A DNA stretch of 64,000 nt from Prevotellaceae bacterium UBA2738 (lineage in GTDB: Bacteria > Bacteroidota > Bacteroidia > Bacteroidales > Bacteroidaceae): positions 13,411 through 77,410 of the forward strand of contig DEJW01000036.1 of assembly GCA_002353585.1 (NCBI GenBank), read 5' to 3'. Position numbers and translations under genes: made by a program. The notes below the pieces were generated by a model. That model ran no database searches. It saw only the letters and a program-made list of their open reading frames with translations, and had not been told where the DNA came from. The number at the start of each line of letters is the position of its first letter. The stretch's first letter is position 1. Positions 44,263 to 51,792 of the stretch are shown here, one piece after another.

Positions 44263-44270
44263 TAATTTTG
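44263..44270 (+). promoter_or_regulatory. -7 box of gltX
   Basis: TAATTTTG, 66 bp before the ATG; the -33 position has only TTTC (44240-44243). The leader between them is made of heptamers. Confidence 0.5.
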
Positions 44271-44279
44271 CACCAATAA

Positions 44280-44336
44280 TTTCAATTCTCAATTCTCAAT
44301 TCTCAATTATCAATTGTCAATTATCAATTCTCAATT
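44280..44336. repeat. AATTCTC/AATTATC heptamers forming the gltX leader
   Basis: Eight heptamers run right up to the gltX ATG, so nearly the whole 5' untranslated region is repeat. Confidence 0.85.
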
Positions 44337-45848
44337 ATGAACAAAGTAAGAGTGCGTTTCGCACCAAGCCCCACAGGGGCACTGCACATCGGTGGTGTGC
44401 GCACAGCACTATACAACTATCTCTTTGCACGTCAGCATGGCGGCAAACTAATCTTCCGCATCGAGGATACCGACTCCACACGTTTCGTGCCAGGAGCTGA
44501 GGAATACATCCTCGAGTCGTTTCGCTGGCTCGGCATCGAGTTCGACGAGGGTGTTTCCTTTGGTGGCGACAAAGGTCCATACCGTCAGAGCGAGCGTCGC
44601 GAGATATATAAGCAGTATGTTGATCAGCTCCTCAACGCTGGCAAGGCTTACATAGCCTTCGACACCCCTCAGGAACTTGAGGCTAAGCGCGCCGAGGTGC
44701 CTAATTTCCAGTATGATGCCCGCTCGCGCATGCAGATGCGCAATTCCCTCACCCTCTCTAAGGACGAGGTGGAGAGCCTCATTGCCGACGGACAGCAGTA
44801 TGTGGTGCGATTCAAGATTGAGCCTGGCGAGGAAATTCTCGTCAACGACCTCATTCGTGGCGAGGTGCGCATCAAGAGCGACATCCTCGACGATAAGGTG
44901 CTCTATAAGAGTGCCGACGAACTGCCCACCTACCACCTCGCCAATATCGTCGACGACCACCTCATGGAGATTACCCACGTCATTCGTGGCGAGGAATGGC
45001 TGCCCTCAGCACCCCTTCATGTGCTCCTCTATCGCGCCTTTGGCTGGGCTGACACCATGCCACAGTTCGCTCACCTGCCACTGCTCCTCAAACCTGAAGG
45101 CAAGGGCAAACTGAGCAAGCGCGATGGCGACCGCCTCGGCTTCCCTGTCTTCCCACTCGAGTGGCACGACCCTAAGACCTCTGAGGTCAGCTCTGGCTAT
45201 CGCGAGAGCGGCTACTTCCCTGAGGCTGTGGTCAATTTCCTCGCTCTGCTGGGCTGGAATCCAGGCACCGAACAGGAGATCTTCTCCATGTCTGAGCTCA
45301 TCGAGGCATTCGACATCTCTCGCTGCTCTAAGGCTGGCGCTAAGTTCGACTATAAGAAGTGCATCTGGTTCAATCATGAGTACCTCCTCCGCAAGTCACC
45401 TGAAGAGGTGGCTCAACTCTTCGCACCTATCGTCATTGGCAATGGTGCCAGTGCCACTATGCAACAGATTACCGAGGTGGTGCGCATGATGAAAGACCGC
45501 GTCAACTTCGTCCATGAGCTCTGGAACCTCTGCTCCTTCTTCTTCTTCCCACCTGTAACCTACGATGAGAAGACAGTACAGAAGCGCTGGAAGCCCGACT
45601 CTGCACAGGTCATGACACAGCTTGCCGACCTGCTCGAGACCATCGACGACTTCTCCATCCAGTCTCAGGAACCCATCGTCCTCCAGTGGATTGAGAGCCA
45701 GGGCTACAAACTCGGCGACGTCATGAACGCCTTCCGCCTCTGCCTCGTCGGCGAGGGCAAGGGACCAGGCATGTTCGACATCTCCGCCTTCCTCGGCAAA
45801 GACGAAACCATCAAGCGCATCCGCCGCGCCATCGAGGTCCTCGGCTAA
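44337..45848 (+). CDS. gltX: Glutamyl-tRNA synthetase
   Basis: A 503-aa class I aminoacyl-tRNA synthetase charging tRNA-Glu. The HIGH-type motif is FAPSPTGALHIGGVRTALYN (HIGG) at residues ~7-26; the KMSKS-type loop is KLSKRDG (~257-263). Length is normal. The gene begins ATG at 44337 directly after repeat sequence, without a Shine-Dalgarno site. Followed by a repeat array and then waaA on the same strand. Confidence 0.97.
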   Translation: MNKVRVRFAPSPTGALHIGGVRTALYNYLFARQHGGKLIFRIEDTDSTRFVPGAEEYILESFRWLGIEFDEGVSFGGDKGPYRQSERREIYKQYVDQLLNAGKAYIAFDTPQELEAKRAEVPNFQYDARSRMQMRNSLTLSKDEVESLIADGQQYVVRFKIEPGEEILVNDLIRGEVRIKSDILDDKVLYKSADELPTYHLANIVDDHLMEITHVIRGEEWLPSAPLHVLLYRAFGWADTMPQFAHLPLLLKPEGKGKLSKRDGDRLGFPVFPLEWHDPKTSEVSSGYRESGYFPEAVVNFLALLGWNPGTEQEIFSMSELIEAFDISRCSKAGAKFDYKKCIWFNHEYLLRKSPEEVAQLFAPIVIGNGASATMQQITEVVRMMKDRVNFVHELWNLCSFFFFPPVTYDEKTVQKRWKPDSAQVMTQLADLLETIDDFSIQSQEPIVLQWIESQGYKLGDVMNAFRLCLVGEGKGPGMFDISAFLGKDETIKRIRRAIEVLG

Positions 45849-45896
45849 CCCCCGCCCCCGTGTCGGCAGTCCTTTCTCGGTTGCCGCCCTTTGGTT

Positions 45897-46020
45897 CCCA
45901 TTCCCGTTAACGTTCCCGTTATCGTAGCCCGCAGGGCGTATCGTAGGAGCTGAAGGCTCCGTATCGTAGCGAGCTTGCTCGCGTATCGTAGTCACGAAGT
46001 GACATATCGTTCCCGTTAAA
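45897..46020. repeat. TACGATAC-hairpin array between gltX and waaA
   Basis: Reverse orientation. Hexamers CGTTCC/CGTTAA/CGTTAT, then four hairpins separated by GTATCGTA: GCCC-gca-GGGC (45927-45937), GGAGC-tgaag-GCTCC (45946-45960), GCGAGC-tt-GCTCGC (45969-45982), GTCAC-gaa-GTGAC (45991-46003), then hexamers again. The waaA start follows 4 bp later. Confidence 0.9.
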
Positions 46021-46023
46021 AAT

Positions 46024-47337
46024 ATGTACAACCTCATCTTCTATATCTTCGAATTCGGTGTCTTCATCGCCAGCTTCTTCAATGACAAAGTCAGGAAGAT
46101 GTGGCGAGGCGAGCGCGACGCCTTCCGCTATCTCAAACAACACGTAGAGCCTGGCGCCGACTACGCATGGTTCCATGCCGCCTCACTCGGCGAGTTTGAG
46201 CAGGGCAGACCCATCATCGAAGAATACCGCAAAGTCTATCCCGAGAAGAAGATACTACTCACCTTCTTCTCACCGTCAGGCTATGAAGTGCGCAAAGACT
46301 ATGAGCTCGCCGACCTCGTCTGCTATCTCCCCATCGACACACCAACCAACGCACTGCGCTTCCTGCGCACCGTGCGCCCCTCCGTGGCATTCTTCATCAA
46401 ATACGAGTTCTGGTACAACTATATGCACATACTGCGCCATCGTGGCGTGCCAGTATATAGCGTCAGCAGCATCTTCCGTCCCAACCAGGTCTTCTTCCGC
46501 TGGTACGGCAAAACCTACGCCCATGTACTCAAGTGCTTCACCCACTTCTTCGTGCAGAACGAGCAGAGCAAACAGCTCCTCACCACCATCGGCATCCACA
46601 ACGTCGATGTCACAGGCGACACCCGCTTCGACCGCGTAGCCACCATAGCCCACCAGAGCAAGGAAATACCCGCCGTCGCCACCTTCGCAGGTAAGTCCCC
46701 CTTTAAGGGAGATTTAAAGGGTCTTCCCGTTAACGTTCCCGTTCCCGTTAACGTTCCCGTTAAAAACTCGTCCCGAGTTTTTATCGCAGGCTCCTCTTGG
46801 CTCCCTGACGAGAAGATTTTCATCCCCTACTTCAACCAGCATCGTGACTGGAAACTCATCCTCGCGCCCCATGTCATTGCCGAGAGCCATATCGAGATGA
46901 TTATGCAACTGCTGCAAGGCAGACGAGTGTTGCGCTACTCCCAACTCACCGCAGGCGACCAACAGGCACTCGCCGATACCGAGGTACTCATCATCGACTG
47001 CTTCGGACTGCTCAGCTCCATATATAAATACGGCGATGTCGCCTACGTAGGAGGCGGCTTCGGCGCAGGCATCCATAACCTCCCCGAGGCAGCAGTGTGG
47101 AACCTTCCCGTCATCTTCGGACCAAACAACCACAAATTCCAGGAAGCACAAGAGCTCAAGGCATGCCAGGGAGGCTTCGAGATTACCGACTACGACAGCT
47201 TCGCAGCCGTCATGGACCGCTTCATCTCCGACCCCGACTACCTCCGCACCGCCTCCGCCGCAGCAGGCAACTACGTCCAGAGCCAGTCAGGCGCCACAGA
47301 AAAACTCCTCCAACTCCTCCGTCAATCCAGAAAATAA
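46024..47337 (+). CDS. waaA: 3-deoxy-D-manno-octulosonic acid (Kdo) transferase
   Basis: A 437-aa inner-membrane-bound GT30 enzyme adding Kdo to lipid A precursor. An N-terminal helix (MYNLIFYIFEFGVFIASFF) anchors it; HAASLGEFEQGRPIIE (active-site Glu), KYEFWYNYM and GGGFGAGIHNLPEAAVW are family motifs. In the linker between the two GT-B lobes about 25 residues (GKSPFKGDLKGLPVNVPVPV and onward) come from repeats at 46695-46782. The following IAGSSWLPDE resumes normal sequence, so the reading frame is preserved. The gene is essential in most Gram-negative bacteria, so the inserted protein should still work. Confidence 0.93.
   Translation: MYNLIFYIFEFGVFIASFFNDKVRKMWRGERDAFRYLKQHVEPGADYAWFHAASLGEFEQGRPIIEEYRKVYPEKKILLTFFSPSGYEVRKDYELADLVCYLPIDTPTNALRFLRTVRPSVAFFIKYEFWYNYMHILRHRGVPVYSVSSIFRPNQVFFRWYGKTYAHVLKCFTHFFVQNEQSKQLLTTIGIHNVDVTGDTRFDRVATIAHQSKEIPAVATFAGKSPFKGDLKGLPVNVPVPVNVPVKNSSRVFIAGSSWLPDEKIFIPYFNQHRDWKLILAPHVIAESHIEMIMQLLQGRRVLRYSQLTAGDQQALADTEVLIIDCFGLLSSIYKYGDVAYVGGGFGAGIHNLPEAAVWNLPVIFGPNNHKFQEAQELKACQGGFEITDYDSFAAVMDRFISDPDYLRTASAAAGNYVQSQSGATEKLLQLLRQSRK
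46695..46782 (+). repeat. Composite repeat inside waaA
   Basis: CCCTTTAAGGGAGA palindrome (as in aroB) to 46723, hexamers CGTTAA/CGTTCC to about 46761, then a perfect 9-bp hairpin AAAAACTCG-tcc-CGAGTTTTT at 46762-46782. Encodes an in-frame linker. Confidence 0.9.
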
Positions 47338-47350
47338 CAACCACCCTTTC

Positions 47351-47530
47351 CCCCCCGTAATGTCCTCTATCTCCCTCTAACTCCTTTTAACTCCCTCTAA
47401 CTCCCTCTAACTCCTCACCCCTCATTACTTCCTTGGTATTGTCCTCTAACTCCCTCTAACTCCTTTTATCTCCCTCTAACTCCTAAAGGTAATGTCTTAA
47501 CTCCTTAACTCCTTAACTCCTTAACTACTG
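47351..47530. repeat. 180-bp CTAACTC heptamer satellite
   Basis: About 20 units of CTCTAACTCC/TTTAACTCC type between waaA and yifB, the longest heptamer tract in the window. It fills most of the 220-bp gap; nothing else is seen there. Confidence 0.85.
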
Positions 47531-47557
47531 AAATCTCAAAAAACTCCCTCCAACCCT

Positions 47558-49327
47558 ATGTTAGTCAAAACCTATGCTGCAGCGGTCAATGGTCTGCAAG
47601 TCAATACTGTCACGGTAGAGACGAGTGTGGAGACGGGGCAGCAGCTTATTCTCACGGGCTTGGGTGATGAAGCGGTGCGTGAGAGCCAGAGCCGCATCCG
47701 TGTAGCCTTGAAATACTGCAACCTCAGATTTCCCTCTCGGTCTATCACTATCAACCTCTCTCCTGCTAATCTGCGCAAGGAGGGGTCAGGGTTCGATCTG
47801 CCTATGGCAATTGCCCTCCTCGCTGGAGACGAGAAACTCCCCCCAGACCACCTGGAAGAATATATGATGATGGGTGAACTGGGACTTGACGGCTCCCTAA
47901 AACCAATCATCGGCGCCCTCCCCATCGCCATAAAGGCAAGGGAAGAGGGCTTCAAGGGCATCATCCTGCCTAAGGAAAACTCCCACGAAGCCGCCGTGGT
48001 GAATAACCTCGACGTATATGGCATGACATCACTGACTGAAGTCATCCAGTTCCTTTCAGGAAACTGGAACGATACGTCACTCCGTGACTACGATACGCGA
48101 GCAAGCTCGCTACGATACGGAGCCTCCAGCTCCTACGATACGGCGCAAGCGCCTACGATACGCCCTGCGGGCTACGATAACGGGAACGTTAACGGGAACG
48201 GGCTCCGCGAAGCGCCTAAGCACCAACTGGAGCGCAAGAACGGGAACGGGAACGGGAACGGAAACGGGAAGTTCCGCCCTCTCGTTATTGACACTCGCAA
48301 GATATTCTATGAACAGCAGTATAATTTTGACTTGGACTTTGCTGATGTGAAGGGTCAGGAGAATGTGAAGCGTGCGCTGGAGGTGGCTGCTGCTGGCGGT
48401 CATAATATGATTATGATTGGTCCTCCTGGCAGTGGCAAGAGTATGATGGCGAAGCGTCTGCCCAGCATTCTGCCCCCTCTCTCCTTGGCTGAGAGTCTGG
48501 AAACAACTAAAATATACTCTGTGGCTGGCAAGATGGCGCCAGGACAGTCGCTGATATCGCAGCGTCCGTTCCGTTCGCCCCACCACACCATCACTCAGAC
48601 TGCCCTGGTGGGTGGTGGCACTAACCCTTCGCCAGGCGAGATTAGTCTGGCTCACAACGGTGTGCTTTTTGCTGACGAGTTGCCTGAATTTAACAAGCAG
48701 ACTCTCGAAGTGCTGCGCCAGCCTTTGGAGGACCGCAAGATAACCATAGCGAGGGCTAAATATACTACGGATTACCCCTGCTCCTTTATGTTTGTAGCCT
48801 CAGCGAACCCTTGTCCCTGCGGCTATTATGGTGACCCTACTCACGACTGCATCTGCACTCCTGGACAGCGCGCCCGCTATATGAGCAAGATTTCTGGTCC
48901 GCTGATGGATCGCATAGACATACAGTGTGAGATAACGCCTGTGCCCTTCAAGGACCTCTCACAGGTGAAGGAGGGCGAGCCATCGTCTGCCATTAGGGAG
49001 AGGGTGATCAGGGCAAGGAAAATACAGGAGGAACGCTACGGGAACGGGAACGATAACGGGAACGGGAATGGGAAGGAGCGGATACACTGCAATGCGCAGA
49101 TGACGGAGAAGATGATTCATAAGTATGCGAAGCCTGATGAGGAGGGGATGGAGATGTTGCGTAAGGCGATGGAGCGCTTCTCGTTGTCGGCTCGTGCGTA
49201 TAGTCGCATACTGAAGGTGGCGAGAACTATTGCTGATTTGGATGGAAGTGAGCAAGTAAAAAGCCAGCATATAGCCGAGGCAATAGGTTATCGCATGCTG
49301 GACAGAGGAGACTGGGCAGAGAGGTAA
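47558..49327 (+). CDS. YifB/ComM-family Mg-chelatase-like AAA+ ATPase with two repeat insertions
   Basis: A 589-aa protein; usual members are about 510 aa. ComM is a helicase that helps integrate transforming DNA in some bacteria; the role in Bacteroidota is unknown. Domains: Lon-like N-terminal domain (residues 1-170), AAA+ with Walker A GPPGSGKSMMAKR and Walker B GVLFADELPEF, and a C-terminal Mg-chelatase part with Cys pair CPCGYYGDPTHDC. A 68-residue insertion after LTEVIQFLSGNW sits in the linker between the first two domains; a second of about 11 residues (NGNDNGNGNGK) lies in the lid region. Removing both leaves about 510 residues. All catalytic motifs are intact. Confidence 0.93.
   Translation: MLVKTYAAAVNGLQVNTVTVETSVETGQQLILTGLGDEAVRESQSRIRVALKYCNLRFPSRSITINLSPANLRKEGSGFDLPMAIALLAGDEKLPPDHLEEYMMMGELGLDGSLKPIIGALPIAIKAREEGFKGIILPKENSHEAAVVNNLDVYGMTSLTEVIQFLSGNWNDTSLRDYDTRASSLRYGASSSYDTAQAPTIRPAGYDNGNVNGNGLREAPKHQLERKNGNGNGNGNGKFRPLVIDTRKIFYEQQYNFDLDFADVKGQENVKRALEVAAAGGHNMIMIGPPGSGKSMMAKRLPSILPPLSLAESLETTKIYSVAGKMAPGQSLISQRPFRSPHHTITQTALVGGGTNPSPGEISLAHNGVLFADELPEFNKQTLEVLRQPLEDRKITIARAKYTTDYPCSFMFVASANPCPCGYYGDPTHDCICTPGQRARYMSKISGPLMDRIDIQCEITPVPFKDLSQVKEGEPSSAIRERVIRARKIQEERYGNGNDNGNGNGKERIHCNAQMTEKMIHKYAKPDEEGMEMLRKAMERFSLSARAYSRILKVARTIADLDGSEQVKSQHIAEAIGYRMLDRGDWAER
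48068..48270 (+). repeat. TACGATAC-hairpin array and 40-bp module inside yifB
   Basis: AACGATAC, then five hairpins separated by TACGATAC: GTCAC-tcc-GTGAC (48076-48088), GCGAGC-aa-GCTCGC (48097-48110), GGAGC-ctcca-GCTCC (48119-48133), GGCGC-aa-GCGCC (48142-48153), GCCC-tgc-GGGC (48162-48172). Next come hexamers, the 40-bp module (48201-48240), and more hexamers. In frame throughout, with no stop codon. Confidence 0.95.
49032..49074 (+). repeat. Second hexamer tract inside yifB
   Basis: AACGGG/AACGAT units encoding NGNDNGNGNGK between RARKIQEERY and the IHCNAQM segment. Confidence 0.85.
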
Positions 49328-49363
49328 TGCAGGCTTGCTATTTAACTCATATTAACTACAATA

Positions 49364-49396
49364 TTTGGGTTGGGTGGTAAGTTTTTCTTAACTTTG
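49364..49396 (+). promoter_or_regulatory. Promoter of the BASS transporter gene
   Basis: -33 TTTG at 49364-49367, 21 nt, -7 TAACTTTG at 49389-49396. It ends only 5 bp before the ATG, so the leader is very short. Confidence 0.7.
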
Positions 49397-49401
49397 AACC
49401 C

Positions 49402-50259
49402 ATGAATACAATTTGTATTGTTTTACCGATACTCACGGTATTGATGTTTGACCTAGGACTGACACTGAAGCCTCAGGATTTCAAGTTGTTTATGTATCGC
49501 CCAATGCCGATAATGGCTGGGCTGATAGGACAGATAGTGATGCTGCCGCTGATAGCATGGTGTATATGTAATGCGTTTAATATTCCGTCACTGTTTGCCA
49601 TTGGCATTATGCTGATAGCATGCAGTCCTGGTGGCAGTTCGAGCAATGTATTCTCGATGCTGGCAGGCGGCGATGTGGCTCTATCGGTGTCGCTGACGGC
49701 GCTGAGCAGTGTGATAACGCTATTCACCATACCAGCGCTGATGGGCGTGGTGACACAGGCTGTGGGCAATACGACACAGGTGGAGTTGCCAGTGATGAAC
49801 CTGCTGATGCAGAACATAGTGCTGATGGCAGTGCCTATAGTGTTAGGTCTGCTGCTGGCTATGGTGCGCCCTGCCACGGCAGAGCGTCTGCATGGTGTGT
49901 TGAAAAGGCTTGCCTTCCCTGCGCTGGTGGTGCTGGTGACGATATTCTTTGTGCAGCACAGAGTAACGATAGTGAGCTCCATAGCCACGCTGGGCGGAGC
50001 AGTGACGATGCTGATACTGGCTACGATGGGATGCGGAGCGGTGTTAGCATGGATTATGCACCTGACGGAGAGAGAACGCAGAACGATAGTGATAGAGGTG
50101 GGTATGCAGAATGCGGCACAGGCTATCACGATAGCTTGCAGCCCCTTTGTGTTTAATAACGAGACGATAGCAGTGCCAGCGATTATCTATGCGCTGATGA
50201 TGAATGTGGTGCTGTTAGGATATGTGGGGGTGATTAGGAGGGAAGAGGGGAGAGTTTAG
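49402..50259 (+). CDS. Bile acid:sodium symporter family (BASS) transporter
   Basis: A 285-aa inner-membrane protein with eight to ten helices. Conserved ACSPGGSSSNVFSMLAGGDV (residues ~73-92) and EVGMQNAAQAITIA (~232-245) are the two crossover regions that bind sodium in ASBT-type carriers. Substrates in bacteria vary (bile acids, pantoate, other organic anions), so none is assigned. It is monocistronic with a short leader, followed by a GH28 gene after a heptamer tract. Confidence 0.9.
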   Translation: MNTICIVLPILTVLMFDLGLTLKPQDFKLFMYRPMPIMAGLIGQIVMLPLIAWCICNAFNIPSLFAIGIMLIACSPGGSSSNVFSMLAGGDVALSVSLTALSSVITLFTIPALMGVVTQAVGNTTQVELPVMNLLMQNIVLMAVPIVLGLLLAMVRPATAERLHGVLKRLAFPALVVLVTIFFVQHRVTIVSSIATLGGAVTMLILATMGCGAVLAWIMHLTERERRTIVIEVGMQNAAQAITIACSPFVFNNETIAVPAIIYALMMNVVLLGYVGVIRREEGRV

Positions 50260-50292
50260 AGTTGAGAGTTTAGAGTTGAGAGTTGAGAGATA
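50256..50292. repeat. AGAGTTT/AGAGTTG heptamers
   Basis: Five units of TTTAGAG/TTGAGAG type. They begin at the stop codon of the BASS gene. Confidence 0.75.
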
Positions 50293-50310
50293 ATAATTAA
50301 AACCACAAAC

Positions 50311-51732
50311 ATGACTATGCGGAAGTATTTTATGACATTATGGCTCAGCCTGCTGGTGGCAGGAGCGTGGGCTGGAGAGTATGACAAGTATTACGTGGAG
50401 CTGCCTACGGAGGTGGCTCAGGTGACGGTGCCAGAGATACCGCAGAACGTGGTGAGACTGACGGACTGTGGCGGCAAGGGCGACGGAGTGACGCTGAACA
50501 CAGAGGCGTTTAAGGAGGCTACCAAGCGACTGACGGCGATGGGAGGCGGCAAGATTGTGGTAGGCGACGGAGTGTGGCTGACAGGACCTATAGAACTGAA
50601 GGACAACATAGAGCTGCATGTGGAGAGAGGCGCGCTTATATATTTCTCGCCAGACAAACGGCTGTATGAGGGACATACGGACAGAGAGCAGAGAGTGCTG
50701 CCCTGCATATATGCCACAGGACGAAAGAACATAGCCATAACAGGCGAGGGCATAATAGACGGAAACGGTCAGCAGTGGCGCCCTGTGAAAAGGAATAAGC
50801 AGAGCGACGTGGAATGGAAGATGTATCAGAGTATGGGAGGATACACCACTGAGGACGGCAAACTGTGGTATCCCTGGAAACTGAAGAACAAATATCCTGA
50901 CATAGTGGAGCAGCCCAAGCAGTATGAGAACCTGAGGAATGACCTTATAAGGCTGTTCTGCTGCGAGAACATACTGATAAAAGGGGTGACTGTGCAGAAT
51001 GCGCCACGTTTTCATGTGCACCCAAACAACTGCCGAAACGTGATAGTAGATGGCATAACGGTGCGCTGTCCGTGGAACGCCCAGAACGGCGACGGCATAG
51101 ATTTTACGGACGTCAACATAGGACTGATAGTAAACAACACGGTGGATGTGGGTGACGACGGCATCTGCATGAAGAGCAGTGTGGCAAAGAAAGAGGCTCC
51201 AGCCAACGGTTGCGAAGATATAATAGTGGAAAACAACACGGTGTATCACGCCCATGGCGGCTTTGTGCTGGGCAGCAACACCACCAGTGGCATAAGGCGC
51301 ATGGTGGTGAGGAAAAACCGTTACTGCAGCACAGACACAGGACTGCGATTCAAAAGCGGACTGGGCAGAGGCGGCAAGACGGAGAAGATATACATACAGG
51401 ACATCATAATGAGCGACATAGCCAAGGAGGCGATAGTGTTCCAGTGTGACTACAGCGACCACGATGCCGACGGTACTCCGAAGAGGTCTGCCACACTAAC
51501 TGAGAAACAAAAGAAGCGCATACCAGAGTTTCAGGACATACATATAAATAATGTGATATGCATGGGATGCAAGACTGGCTTAAAGGCGAAAGGACTGGAG
51601 GGCTTGGACTGTGTGCACGACATAACGATAGACAATACCACCATAGTGTATCGCAAAAAGGCAAGTGATATAGACGAAAAGACAACTAACATAGCAAGCA
51701 AGGCGAGATATGTTAGTGTAAGTACGAGGTGA
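50311..51732 (+). CDS. Glycoside hydrolase family 28 (polygalacturonase-like)
   Basis: A 473-aa secreted pectin-degrading enzyme with signal peptide (YFMTLWLSLLVAGAWAGEYD). A right-handed beta-helix follows. GH28 catalytic blocks are visible: NGDGIDFTDV (family NTDG), GDDGICMKS (the Asp pair), HGGFVLGS and RFKSGLGRGG. The Asp residues in the first two hydrolyse galacturonan or rhamnogalacturonan links. The start may be either of two ATGs six bases apart. It is not in a SusC/SusD locus. Pairs functionally with the PL9 lyase at 53.6 kb. Confidence 0.9.
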   Translation: MTMRKYFMTLWLSLLVAGAWAGEYDKYYVELPTEVAQVTVPEIPQNVVRLTDCGGKGDGVTLNTEAFKEATKRLTAMGGGKIVVGDGVWLTGPIELKDNIELHVERGALIYFSPDKRLYEGHTDREQRVLPCIYATGRKNIAITGEGIIDGNGQQWRPVKRNKQSDVEWKMYQSMGGYTTEDGKLWYPWKLKNKYPDIVEQPKQYENLRNDLIRLFCCENILIKGVTVQNAPRFHVHPNNCRNVIVDGITVRCPWNAQNGDGIDFTDVNIGLIVNNTVDVGDDGICMKSSVAKKEAPANGCEDIIVENNTVYHAHGGFVLGSNTTSGIRRMVVRKNRYCSTDTGLRFKSGLGRGGKTEKIYIQDIIMSDIAKEAIVFQCDYSDHDADGTPKRSATLTEKQKKRIPEFQDIHINNVICMGCKTGLKAKGLEGLDCVHDITIDNTTIVYRKKASDIDEKTTNIASKARYVSVSTR

Positions 51733-51740
51733 CAAAGGAC

Positions 51741-51792
51741 AAGGAACGGGAATGAGAACGTTAACGGGAACGGGAACGTTAACGGGAACTGT
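51741..51792. repeat. AACGTT/AACGGG hexamers at the tcdA 3' end
   Basis: AACGTTAACGGGAACGGG and a second similar run. The complement supplies the last codons (Ser-Arg) and the stop of tcdA at 51779-51781. Confidence 0.9.

Noticed and set aside
46695..46782. Frameshift or decay of waaA
   Set aside because: The frame continues with normal WaaA motifs on both sides; the insertion is a clean multiple of three.
48068..48175. CRISPR-like array (constant TACGATAC, variable units)
   Set aside because: Repeats are only 8 bp, the variable parts are short perfect palindromes and not unique spacers, the array is in frame in a gene, and no cas gene is nearby.
50338..51462. 374-aa minus-strand ORF
   Set aside because: Antisense of the GH28 gene, whose signal peptide and catalytic motifs are clear; the antisense translation has no domain character.
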